The notes beneath the pieces are model-generated. The model had not been told where the DNA came from and did not search any database. It saw nothing but the letters and a program-made list of their open reading frames with translations. From Pseudomonadota bacterium (GTDB lineage: Bacteria; Bdellovibrionota; Bdellovibrionia; Bdellovibrionales; Bdellovibrionaceae), in assembly GCA_021300175.1 (NCBI GenBank), contig JAJTIC010000023.1, positions 1 through 64,000 on the forward strand: DNA of 64,000 bases, written 5' to 3'. Positions 26,233-33,842 of this stretch are shown here, piece after piece (position 1 is the first letter of the stretch; the number at the start of each line of letters is the position of its first letter). The position numbers and the translations under genes were made by a program.

Positions 26233-27180
26233 TCACAAATCAAATTTTTTAATCAGCTGCTGCGCCCATTGGGTGCCAAATTGCTGCCCACGTTTTATCA
26301 TATCTCGGCGTCGATCAAAATCAGTAAGTTCATACTCGCTGAGATCAATCACTAAACTCTGATCAAAAAGCCCCGCTTGAAGCTGCAGAGTCTGCTGATA
26401 GAGAGCCCACTCTAAAGGTAGCCGCTGAGGATTTGACCCTAGAACACCGATGTAAACGATATGGTTAGCCCCGCGACGACGAAGCTGATCAACAACGCTT
26501 TTAAGATCAGCAATCCCAGCTAATGACTGTCCGAACTTAGATTGCGGAGGCAATGCTAAACAGAAAGGGAGCGCTTGAACCCATGGCCCCCGAGACACTA
26601 ACGTCGATTGGAAACGCGTGTTCAATTGCAGACTGGGGCAAGAAAAGCCAATTTTGGCATCCTCGATCCTCGATCCCTGAAAAACATCTCCGATGAATTT
26701 GTTCAAGGATGTGATTTCAAGAGGTTTCACACCCCCTACCAAACCCTTATTGGACCAATCCGAGTCCTTGAGCTTCATCATTTGCCACTCAACTTCGAAT
26801 CCTTGGCCTTTCATGGCATAGATCCCTGCGGCCAAAGCACCCATTTCCAAGCCAGAAACAGCAACGACTGGGATCTTCGCTCGATGCAACTCGGCCAACA
26901 AGCCAGCATAAGCATAGCTTCTGACATAGCCAGGTCCAAGGACAACAGCAAGTCGAAGGGGCTCTTTCGGAGGCAGCTCAGCCACTGGTAAATCTTTCGC
27001 CTCAGAAGTTAAGGACGGCGTCGGAGCGGGGGCCGGTGCTTCACTTCGAGGCGTTGGCAGCGGAGAAGAGTCCTGGACACGAGCTGTTTTCATCTGACAA
27101 GCAGACAAAAACATCAAGTTCAGGAGTAAGCTCAGGTGGCTAGCTCTTCTGAAGAAAAATAAAAAATTCCGTGTTTCCAT
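26233..27180 (-). CDS. Patatin-like lipoprotein lacking the catalytic dyad
   Basis: This 315-residue lipoprotein has lipobox FLSAC (Cys28) and a proline-rich linker (about 38-72), then a patatin/NTE-like alpha/beta domain (LRLAVVLGPGYVRSYAYAG ... VVAVSGLEMGALAAGIYA). In active enzymes the nucleophile elbow is GxSxG; here the aligned sequence is GLEMG, with Glu112 in place of Ser. The oxyanion loop GGGxRG is replaced by GPGYVRS, and the DGG that carries the catalytic Asp aligns to AGI (Ala221). This is probably a non-catalytic member. It overlaps tlyA by 41 bp and precedes pepP by 6 bp. The fold assignment comes from pattern comparison by eye. Confidence 0.72.
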   Translation of the reverse strand: METRNFLFFFRRASHLSLLLNLMFLSACQMKTARVQDSSPLPTPRSEAPAPAPTPSLTSEAKDLPVAELPPKEPLRLAVVLGPGYVRSYAYAGLLAELHRAKIPVVAVSGLEMGALAAGIYAMKGQGFEVEWQMMKLKDSDWSNKGLVGGVKPLEITSLNKFIGDVFQGSRIEDAKIGFSCPSLQLNTRFQSTLVSRGPWVQALPFCLALPPQSKFGQSLAGIADLKSVVDQLRRRGANHIVYIGVLGSNPQRLPLEWALYQQTLQLQAGLFDQSLVIDLSEYELTDFDRRRDMIKRGQQFGTQWAQQLIKKFDL

Positions 27181-27913
27181 CTTTTCCTTCTATGGATGAT
27201 TGAAAGTAATCTTTGACGATTACTTTTTGCTCAAGGGCAAACGCTCGCATTTGATTTTCTAACTTTTGGTACAATGAAGACTCTTTCACAATTCCATTTC
27301 TATCTAAATTCTCTGCTCCGACTTCAAATTGGGGCTTCACAAGTGCCAGAACGTGCCCCCAGGGCTTTACTAAATGAAGCACAGATGGAAGCACTAAGCG
27401 CAGAGAGATAAAAGAAACATCAATGACTGCCATCTGAAATCCGCCATTAGGCATGGCGCGCAAAACATCCGCATTTTTCTCAAGAGTTCTGGCGTTGACA
27501 CCCTCGAGCAATTGCAATCTTGGATGGTTTTTCAATCGATAGTTCAATTGATTATGCCCAACATCCACTCCCAAAATTCTTTGAGCTCCGTTCTGTAGCA
27601 AACAGTCTGAAAATCCCCCTGTGGATATCCCAACATCTAAAACCGTGAGTCCCTCGACGGAAAATTTCAGATGAGTGAGGGCTCCTTCGACCTTGAGTCC
27701 CGCTCGGGATACATATTTATCGTGGACACTCTTTTGAATGGTGATTTTTGGAGTAAGCTCGTCCGAGATCAGTTCACTGGGGCTTTTCACAGTCCATGTT
27801 CTTTCACCCTCTGTGAGCTGAACTAATCCGTCGCGAATGATGTCCTGAGCTTTCGTTCTCGATGGCACGAAACCCTTTTCTGCCAGGTAAACATCGATTC
27901 GTACTTTGCTCAT
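27140..27913 (-). CDS. tlyA: TlyA family rRNA 2'-O-methyltransferase
   Basis: This 257-residue protein has an N-terminal S4 RNA-binding domain (VRIDVYLAEKGFVPSRTKAQDII) followed by an FtsJ-like methyltransferase domain with the SAM motif VLDVGISTGGFSDCLL at about 90-105 and an acidic motif MAVIDVSFISL. TlyA enzymes methylate 16S and 23S rRNA cytidines and are linked to capreomycin sensitivity in mycobacteria; the exact site here is unknown. It is adjacent to ispA (0 bp) in the ispA-tlyA arrangement common in proteobacteria. Some members act as haemolysins by name only. Confidence 0.92.
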   Translation of the reverse strand: MSKVRIDVYLAEKGFVPSRTKAQDIIRDGLVQLTEGERTWTVKSPSELISDELTPKITIQKSVHDKYVSRAGLKVEGALTHLKFSVEGLTVLDVGISTGGFSDCLLQNGAQRILGVDVGHNQLNYRLKNHPRLQLLEGVNARTLEKNADVLRAMPNGGFQMAVIDVSFISLRLVLPSVLHLVKPWGHVLALVKPQFEVGAENLDRNGIVKESSLYQKLENQMRAFALEQKVIVKDYFQSSIEGKDGNTEFFIFLQKS

Positions 27914-28795
27914 TCAGTGCCCTCGATTTCGATTATATTCGACCATTGCGAAAAGCAAAGGATCACGGCTCGAATTCAGACCAAGCTTGATTAAAGCCTC
28001 GATCGCCTCTGTTGAAACCTGATCTAAAAACTTCTGAGTTCCTTCTTTGCCCAGAATTGTCACAAAGGAATGGGGCTCAAGGGCCTCCTGAGAATCGAGA
28101 AGATCATCTGTAACCTGGAATGCTAGACCAAGGGCGGCTCCAAACTTTTCAGAGTTATCTATCTTTTCTTGAGGGAGGCCACAGGCTCTAGCCGTCATCT
28201 GACAACAAGCTTTGATCAAAGCTCCGGTCTTTAATTGATGCATTTCTAAAAGCTGCTCTTTGGTGAAACCACCTTTTTGAGCTGAGAGATCCTGAATTTG
28301 GCCACCAATCATCCCACGCACTCCAATGCTTTCCACCAGAGATAAAACCAAATCCCTCACAAGCTTTGGATCATCTGAGTACTCATGAGCGAGCACCCCA
28401 AAAGACTCCGTCAGCAAAGTATCTCCTGCAAGCAAGGCAATGCCTTCGCCAAATTTTTTATGATTTGTGGGCTGCCCTCGACGGAGATCGCTGTTATCCA
28501 TGCAAGGCAGATCATCATGAATCAAAGAGTAGGTGTGTACCATCTCGATGGCAAGAGCTACAGGGAGAACTCTTTTGGGTGAAACGGCAAAAGACTCGGC
28601 CAACAGCAAACACAGGACAGGTCTAAAGCGCTTGCCCCCATTGAGCAAGGAGTAATGGGCCGAATCTTTTAAAGACGATAAAGGAGCAGAGTTCTGACCG
28701 AGAAAACGTAAGGGGCTCTGAGGTCCCTGAAGAACTGACTCAAGATAGTTTTCAAAATGCTCTTTTCGCTCGAGCAAAGCCAAATCTAAACTCAT
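27914..28795 (-). CDS. ispA: Farnesyl/geranylgeranyl diphosphate synthase
   Basis: This 293-residue prenyl synthase condenses DMAPP/GPP with IPP in isoprenoid biosynthesis. The first aspartate-rich motif is HDDLPCMDNSD (about 94-104), followed by LRRG. The second is VTDDLLD near 228. The GGKRFRP near residue 55 and the middle LAGDTLLTESF are typical of IspA. It sits between xseB and tlyA, with a 4-bp overlap to xseB. Product chain length (C15 or C20) cannot be decided from the residues before the first motif alone. Confidence 0.95.
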   Translation of the reverse strand: MSLDLALLERKEHFENYLESVLQGPQSPLRFLGQNSAPLSSLKDSAHYSLLNGGKRFRPVLCLLLAESFAVSPKRVLPVALAIEMVHTYSLIHDDLPCMDNSDLRRGQPTNHKKFGEGIALLAGDTLLTESFGVLAHEYSDDPKLVRDLVLSLVESIGVRGMIGGQIQDLSAQKGGFTKEQLLEMHQLKTGALIKACCQMTARACGLPQEKIDNSEKFGAALGLAFQVTDDLLDSQEALEPHSFVTILGKEGTQKFLDQVSTEAIEALIKLGLNSSRDPLLFAMVEYNRNRGH

Positions 28796-29016
28796 TCTTC
28801 GCTAGAAGCAAAATCTTGAGTGACCGGCTGTCCTTGAGAATCTTGTCCAACGAGGATTTTTACTTTGGCCTCAGCTTCAGTCAATTTGGTCTGACATTCG
28901 CGTGACAGCTTGATGCCTTCTTCGAAGAGCTTTAGAGATTCTTCAAGTGCTAGGTCGCCCTTTTCCATTTTTGTGACGATCTCTTCAAGCCTTGCTAACT
29001 TCTTTTCAAATTCCAT
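28792..29016 (-). CDS. xseB: Exonuclease VII small subunit
   Basis: This 74-residue helical protein joins XseA to form exonuclease VII, which degrades single-stranded DNA from both ends. The family pattern is FEKKLARLEEIVTKMEKGDLALEESLKLFEEGIKL (given in parts as RLEEIVTKMEKGDL and LEESLKLFEEGIKL). It overlaps xseA by 11 bp and ispA by 4 bp, giving the xseA-xseB-ispA order familiar from many proteobacteria. Confidence 0.95.
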   Translation of the reverse strand: MEFEKKLARLEEIVTKMEKGDLALEESLKLFEEGIKLSRECQTKLTEAEAKVKILVGQDSQGQPVTQDFASSEE

Positions 29017-30343
29017 GATTGTCTTCCTTCACTGCAGTCACCGAAGCTTCAATTGAACCCACCATTAACAAGAGCTCTATCTTATCTCCGATTTTAACAT
29101 TTTTTGCTTCTTTTAAAACTTTTCCATGAGTTCTAACGACGGAATATCCCCGCTTCACCACTTTCAAGGGACTTAATGAGTCCAGCACGGCCATTCTGGC
29201 TCTGACCAAATCTTGAAGTTGGCGAAATTTTTGAGACAGACTTTGCCTGAGCCGTTGGTTATTAAACTCCAATCGCTGTCGGCGCTCATGAATCAGTTGC
29301 AGCGGGGAAATAAGCCCCGCTCGTGCTTGACTGAGCTGCAAAGTTTTCTTTTCAATCAAAAAGCTCATGGCTTGAGACAGACGATTGGACAAATCATCAT
29401 TGCGTAAAATGAGATCTTGGAGTTTCCTTTTCGGATCAATGAGCTGAGCAGACAGTGTCCGTAATCTCTGCTGATCAAATTTCAGCATTCTTTGAATCGA
29501 AAGCTCGAGCATTTTTTTAAAATTCAAAATTTGTGCGGATAAATCCGTCACATTTTTAGAGATCAGCTCAGCAGCTGCTGACGGAGTCGGGGCACGGACA
29601 TCCGCTACAAAATCAGCAATGGTAAAATCGATTTCATGCCCCACTGCAGAAATGAGCGGGACGGGAGAACGCGCAATAGTTCTTGCCAAGTTCTCGTCAT
29701 TGAAACACCACATATCTTCCATGGACCCACCGCCGCGCCCGCAAATAATGGCGTCCACGCCTGGAAGCTTGTAAGCTTTCTCAAGAGCTTCACAAATTTG
29801 TGGAGCTGCGGAAGCTCCTTGAACAACTGTAGGTACCACCGTGACTTGGATCATGCGATTACGGCGCTTGAGAATATTTAAAATATCTCGAATGGCAGCT
29901 CCTGTTGGAGAAGTCACCACAGCCACATGTTGTGGCAGATGTGGAAGAGGTCGCTTCCTTGAAGCTTCGAACAGTCCCTCAGCTTTGAGCTTTTCTTTGA
30001 GCTGTTCAAAGGCTTTTTGCAAAGCACCTGCTCCCACTGGCTCCATCATTTCACACATGATTTGATAATTGCCGCGGGGCTCATACACTGTGACTTTACC
30101 TCGAACGACAACTTCATCCCCATCTTTGGGTCTGAACTTTAATCGCGAATTGTGTCCTCGAAACATCACAGCACTGATTTGAGATTTTGAATCTTTCAAA
30201 CTGAAATAATAGTGGCCGCTGGTGTGCGGTTTAAAATTAGAAATTTCACCTTGCACCCAAACAGCACCCACTTGCCCTTCGATCACTTGACGAATCTGGC
30301 GATTGAGGTCTTCGACGGAAATGACTTCAGGTTGAGTGCTCAT
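29006..30343 (-). CDS. xseA: Exonuclease VII large subunit
   Basis: This 445-residue protein is the catalytic subunit of exonuclease VII. The OB-fold N-terminus carries GQVGAVWVQGEISNFKP and HYYFSLKDSKSQISAVMF. The catalytic core shows RGGGSMEDMWCFNDENLARTI and SAVGHEIDFTIADFVADVRAPTPSAAAE in two typical blocks. The C-terminal half is a coiled coil that binds XseB, ending with a small VVKRGYSVVR domain. ATG 30343 is used; GTG 30349 is possible. Length is normal. Confidence 0.96.
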   Translation of the reverse strand: MSTQPEVISVEDLNRQIRQVIEGQVGAVWVQGEISNFKPHTSGHYYFSLKDSKSQISAVMFRGHNSRLKFRPKDGDEVVVRGKVTVYEPRGNYQIMCEMMEPVGAGALQKAFEQLKEKLKAEGLFEASRKRPLPHLPQHVAVVTSPTGAAIRDILNILKRRNRMIQVTVVPTVVQGASAAPQICEALEKAYKLPGVDAIICGRGGGSMEDMWCFNDENLARTIARSPVPLISAVGHEIDFTIADFVADVRAPTPSAAAELISKNVTDLSAQILNFKKMLELSIQRMLKFDQQRLRTLSAQLIDPKRKLQDLILRNDDLSNRLSQAMSFLIEKKTLQLSQARAGLISPLQLIHERRQRLEFNNQRLRQSLSQKFRQLQDLVRARMAVLDSLSPLKVVKRGYSVVRTHGKVLKEAKNVKIGDKIELLLMVGSIEASVTAVKEDNHGI

Positions 30344-30388
30344 CGGCACTCAACCTAGGTGGACCCGAACCCACAGTCAACTAGGGGC

Positions 30389-30604
30389 TTAGGGCATCAA
30401 CACAAGATTTTGCAGAGACCACAGACCGCCCACAACAAAGCTCACCCAGGCCAATGATTTATGGCTTCTGAACTGAGTGGCATAAGAGGGCATTCTTCTA
30501 TCCAGGAGATCCAAGAGAGTCCGATTTTCGAGCACAAAAACCAGGATGATTCCATAAAAAAAGACAACAAAGGGGAAAATCAAGTCAAGTTCTTGCCATG
30601 TCAT
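30389..30604 (-). CDS. Small two-helix membrane protein, tentative
   Basis: This 71-residue product has two probable membrane helices (about 8-26, LIFPFVVFFYGIILVFVLE, and about 50-68, LAWVSFVVGGLWSLQNLVL) with a basic cytosolic loop between. I know no family. It lies 45 bp upstream of xseA on the same strand and its ribosome binding site is weak, so it may be an accidental frame. The sequence quality (charge placement, clean helices) favours a real gene. Confidence 0.5.
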   Translation of the reverse strand: MTWQELDLIFPFVVFFYGIILVFVLENRTLLDLLDRRMPSYATQFRSHKSLAWVSFVVGGLWSLQNLVLMP

Positions 30605-30755
30605 AGCTTTAAATCGGCACAAAACGGCCCCAAATTAACTGGACTGAAGCAAGAATTCCGCTTTGAATTGCGATTTTCTCGAGACAAGTTTAGACTGATT
30701 TTGGGTCTCAGAAAGTGTAAGAAAAATAACCCGACAAGCATATGAATCGGGGGCT
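30605..30755. other. Gap upstream of the 6S-like RNA
   Basis: This 151-bp stretch has no convincing gene. It contains a CCCGA/TCGGG hairpin (30731-30752), TCTCA at 30705 that could pair with TGAGA at 30878, and weak sigma70-like hexamers only. It should hold the promoter of the RNA that follows on plus and of the small membrane protein on minus. Confidence 0.4.
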
Positions 30756-30870
30756 GTCCCTGGTGATGGTGTGAAAGCCCAGCTCGTACTGGGAATCCTA
30801 AAGTCGCTATTATGGCCACCCACCTATGGAAAAGGGGTTATTGTTTCACACCTTTCTGGGACTTTTTTTT
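30756..30870 (+). ncRNA. Structured RNA, candidate 6S RNA (ssrS-like)
   Basis: A compact fold can be drawn: an outer stem GTCCC (30756-30760) with GGGAC (30858-30862); after an internal loop, a perfect 9-bp stem GGTGTGAAA (30768-30776) with TTTCACACC (30844-30852); inside it a hairpin CCCAG-CTCGTA-CTGGG (30778-30793) and a stem AATCC/GGGTT (30794-30798 with 30835-30839). Eight T residues follow directly. The segment from TCCTAAAGTC to CCACCCACCT recalls, from memory, the conserved 3' half of proteobacterial 6S RNA (CCTTAAGACT ... GGCATCCACCTT) and also sits after a hairpin. 6S RNA binds the housekeeping RNA polymerase. It is shorter than usual 6S, so the identity is tentative; the RNA nature is better supported. 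Confidence 0.5.
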
Positions 30871-30986
30871 CTCAATTTGAGATTTTCACAGCCTAAAAAA
30901 ATCAACATTTTGGGTTCAATTCAATGAGATTGGCTTTGGCCTTTCTTTTCCTTCTAGTTCATCCTTGAAGATTCCGAAAAGTATTC

Positions 30987-32798
30987 ATGAGCCTGAATCG
31001 CTTTTCAATGAACATTGCGGTGGTCACTTCTGCTGTCCTGCTCGCCGCTTGTTCCGGAGGCTTCAAAAGCGGAGATGGCTCGTTCTCGACAGCAGAAGAA
31101 AGTTACTGCACCACAGTGAACTCATTTTCCCCTTCAGTGACCATCACCGGGCAAGCTCAGTTCCGACCCCGAAATCAGATCTCAACTGGTCACCTGCTCG
31201 GAGAAACGAGTTCGTTCAATATCGTTAAAGCTGAGATTCAAATTCTCGATAGCAACAACAACATTGTTCAGTGTGGAGAGACGAGCGATTCCGAATCTAC
31301 ATCCGTCGACAACATCTCGATTCAGGTTCCCAAAGTGGCTGGAACTTACACGATCAAGATTAATAGCCGCGCTCATAATTCCACTTACAAAGTCAGTGTC
31401 TTGAACTCACCCGTCTCGAATGTTCCTTATTCTCTGACGGGAACTTTCACTGTCAGCGCCAGTGACACCACTGTCAACATTGGAACACTGACAGCTGACT
31501 CTTCTTCACCGCAAGTTCTCTCAGGCGCGTTCAACATTCTTTATCAGGTTTATTTGTCGAATAAGTATCTGAGAGCTAATACGACCTGCTCTGGCTGCAC
31601 GACGTTTACAGTGGCTGATACTGTTCAAATTTTTTGGCAACCAGGTCTGAGCCCTGGCGCCTACTATGGTCAACCCAGCACAGGCATTTCTTTTTTCTCC
31701 GCTTCGGATAGTGGTGATTTAAAAAGAGGGATTTACATTTTGGGAGGTCTCAACGGAGACATCAACTGTACGGACACGGACCACTTCGACAATTCAGTCA
31801 TTATTCATGAGTATGGGCATTTTCTTGAGGAACGATACTCAGGTTCAGACTCCCCCGGAGGATCACATAACGGAAACTTCATCATCGATCCGAGATTAGC
31901 TTGGTCGGAAGGTTGGGCTAACTTTCTTCAAGCGGCGGTCCAGGGTGGCATCAGGTACATTGACTCGGTCGGGAATAATAGTTGCTCAGGCGGCGCTGCC
32001 GTCGGAGTCAACTTTAACTTAGAGACGTCACAGGGTTCTGACGACCAGATGCCACAATCAGGAACACCCACACCCATTCTTGGCGAAGGAATTTACCGCG
32101 AACTTTCTGTGTCTCGAGTTCTCCTAGACACTATTCAAAACTCTGGGGCTCCTGACGTAGGGGCTGGTTTTGCTCCCGTCTGGAGAGCTTTTTCTGATAG
32201 CAGTGTTGGCCTTGCACAATCCTCTGTGAATTTCCGAAACATGGGAAAGTTTAACTCTTTGCTTTACCCACTCCTCACTTCAGGACAACAAACAGCTTTT
32301 GATTCGCTCATTTCGTCAACTGGAACCGGGGGCGAATACCAAGTGAGAGATGACTCGCAGTATGCACGGCGTGTAACACCCGGAGGCGGCGGCGGAACAT
32401 GCACGTTCTCGATCACAGGCGTGAATAACCTCAGCATGAGCGGCGGAATTTATCCACATCTCCAGCAAGGCTCAGATTATTATGACTTCTATTATGATGG
32501 CAGCTTTTCCACGATCACTTTTGTTGCCACCAATGGAACTGCTGTTGCCGATCTTGATTACTATGTTTTCCCCAAAAGACATGTGCTTTGGGATCGCGAT
32601 AAAGCCGTTGTCTATGATGAGGCATCTCCTACCTCTGGCTCCACCTCAGACACGAGGGTGCTCAATATGAGTGGACAACCCGCAGGTTGGTATTTGATTC
32701 AAGTGGGAGTCTACACGCTTCCGCCGTCGGGGACTGTGAATATCGGGCGTTCAGCAACATATTATATGCAAACAGGGGCAGGTCGTTTATGTCCGTAA
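30987..32798 (+). CDS. Lipoprotein zinc metalloprotease (HExxH ... EGWA)
   Basis: This 603-residue exported lipoprotein has lipobox LLAAC (Cys22). The N-terminal roughly 180 residues form a beta-sandwich-like, Ser/Thr-rich part. The catalytic motif HEYGH is at 274-278, and a candidate third ligand lies in SEGWANF (Glu308), about 30 residues later, as in gluzincin-type proteases. A later domain (about 465-600) with YYDFYYDGSFSTITF and AGWYLIQVGVY resembles a pre-peptidase C-terminal (PPC) or jelly-roll module. The remaining cysteines are mostly in pairs (CSGC). It overlaps a small membrane-protein gene at its 3' end by 10 bp. Substrate unknown; surface or secreted digestion is plausible for a predator but not shown. 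Confidence 0.82.
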   Translation: MSLNRFSMNIAVVTSAVLLAACSGGFKSGDGSFSTAEESYCTTVNSFSPSVTITGQAQFRPRNQISTGHLLGETSSFNIVKAEIQILDSNNNIVQCGETSDSESTSVDNISIQVPKVAGTYTIKINSRAHNSTYKVSVLNSPVSNVPYSLTGTFTVSASDTTVNIGTLTADSSSPQVLSGAFNILYQVYLSNKYLRANTTCSGCTTFTVADTVQIFWQPGLSPGAYYGQPSTGISFFSASDSGDLKRGIYILGGLNGDINCTDTDHFDNSVIIHEYGHFLEERYSGSDSPGGSHNGNFIIDPRLAWSEGWANFLQAAVQGGIRYIDSVGNNSCSGGAAVGVNFNLETSQGSDDQMPQSGTPTPILGEGIYRELSVSRVLLDTIQNSGAPDVGAGFAPVWRAFSDSSVGLAQSSVNFRNMGKFNSLLYPLLTSGQQTAFDSLISSTGTGGEYQVRDDSQYARRVTPGGGGGTCTFSITGVNNLSMSGGIYPHLQQGSDYYDFYYDGSFSTITFVATNGTAVADLDYYVFPKRHVLWDRDKAVVYDEASPTSGSTSDTRVLNMSGQPAGWYLIQVGVYTLPPSGTVNIGRSATYYMQTGAGRLCP

Positions 32799-33304
32799 AA
32801 CAAAAGTTTTCATTCATTGTGGCTCTCGGAATTGTCGTGGGTGGAGCTCTCGCTTGGTTTCACGAGAACAATCCTCGACGAAAAGTGGCCTCTGTTGAAG
32901 AGCCCCAATTGGCAGCACCCAAAGTGAACTTATGGGCGCACAATCCTATGGGCAAAGCTCATAAAATTGCCCATATCCGTGTTGAAAATACAAGTGGACT
33001 GCCCGAGAGCTCAGATAAAGATGTGACTTTAAAAGCCCAGATTTTCTTGAACCAGCCTGTTCAAGGAGATCTTGCTTATCAATGGATTTTACCTCCAGGA
33101 GTTCATCTTGTCGCGGGCAGTGCTTCCGATGTTCTCCCAGGGATCCAGTCCGGCGAAGTCGCCACTGTTGAAATCACTGTTCAAGGTCTTTCGCAAGAAG
33201 ACACTCAGAAAGCCGTGGTCTTGCAAGTTCATGGCGTTGCTCATGGAGTCAAGCTGACGGCCGACGGAAGTTATTCGTTACTCGTAGATACTAAACAGGA
33301 ATGA
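32789..33304 (+). CDS. Membrane-anchored beta-domain protein, unknown function
   Basis: This 171-residue product has an N-terminal signal anchor (about 7-23, FSFIVALGIVVGGALAWF) and a periplasmic beta-rich domain with strands ending QWILPPGVHLVAG and EVATVEITVQG. The second half reads like an Ig-like or transthyretin-like sandwich. No family is recognised. It starts inside the last codons of the zinc-protease lipoprotein gene (10 bp overlap), so the two are probably made together and may work together. The 3' end overlaps the nfu gene on the other strand by 14 bp. Confidence 0.75.
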   Translation: MSVKQKFSFIVALGIVVGGALAWFHENNPRRKVASVEEPQLAAPKVNLWAHNPMGKAHKIAHIRVENTSGLPESSDKDVTLKAQIFLNQPVQGDLAYQWILPPGVHLVAGSASDVLPGIQSGEVATVEITVQGLSQEDTQKAVVLQVHGVAHGVKLTADGSYSLLVDTKQE

Positions 33305-33842
33305 CCTCAATCGCTGTTCCCAGCTCATCGCGAAGAATTCCTTCGATGGCCATCAGTGTCCCTGAAGTTGAGCTCGGGCAAGTGCCACAAGCACCCTGAT
33401 AAGAAACGAAAAGTTTATTTTCTTCAAATTTGATCACTTCGATATCGCCCCCGTCCCCTTGCAGTCCAGGGCGAATCGTCCGATCCAGAATTTCTTCGAT
33501 CTGTTTGACATCCTCAGGCAAATTTTCTCGAGCAGCAATTTTTGAGTCTTTCTGACCGAACTCAGGATTATGAGTTGGGAGCCTTGTTTCGATGACTGCT
33601 TTCACCGCTTCATGAATTTCCACAGGATCAGAGTCAAAACGATGAGTGATTGTGATGACATTTCCAAAAAAGTGGACTTGCTTCACGCCATTAATTTTGA
33701 GTAAGTCCGTCGCCAACGTATTTCCGTAAGCTTCTTGCTCAGTGGAAAAAGTCGCTTTTCCCTCGGTCAGAACGGGGTTCTCAAGAATGAACTTCCAGGC
33801 ATTGGGATTCGGAGTCGCTTGAATATCGATGGCTAAACTCAT
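33291..33842 (-). CDS. nfu: NfuA/NifU-type Fe-S scaffold protein
   Basis: This 183-residue protein has an N-terminal Nfu/NifU scaffold domain (IQATPNPNAWKFIL) and a C-terminal NifU-like domain with the cluster-binding motif CGTC (Cys152 and Cys155) in YQGACGTCPSSTSG. Nfu proteins accept 4Fe-4S clusters from SUF and deliver them to apoproteins. It is the last gene of the suf operon, overlapping sufS by 4 bp. In this operon it may stand in for SufU/SufE functions of cluster transfer, although SufE-type sulfur transfer to SufS is not its known role. No SufE or SufU gene is in the window. Confidence 0.93.
   Translation of the reverse strand: MSLAIDIQATPNPNAWKFILENPVLTEGKATFSTEQEAYGNTLATDLLKINGVKQVHFFGNVITITHRFDSDPVEIHEAVKAVIETRLPTHNPEFGQKDSKIAARENLPEDVKQIEEILDRTIRPGLQGDGGDIEVIKFEENKLFVSYQGACGTCPSSTSGTLMAIEGILRDELGTAIEVIPV

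Noticed and set aside
30756-30770. GGTGATGG resembling the start of a fluoride riboswitch
   Set aside because: The rest of the fluoride fold (pseudoknot partners and downstream crcB-like gene) is missing, and the complementary stems give a different structure.
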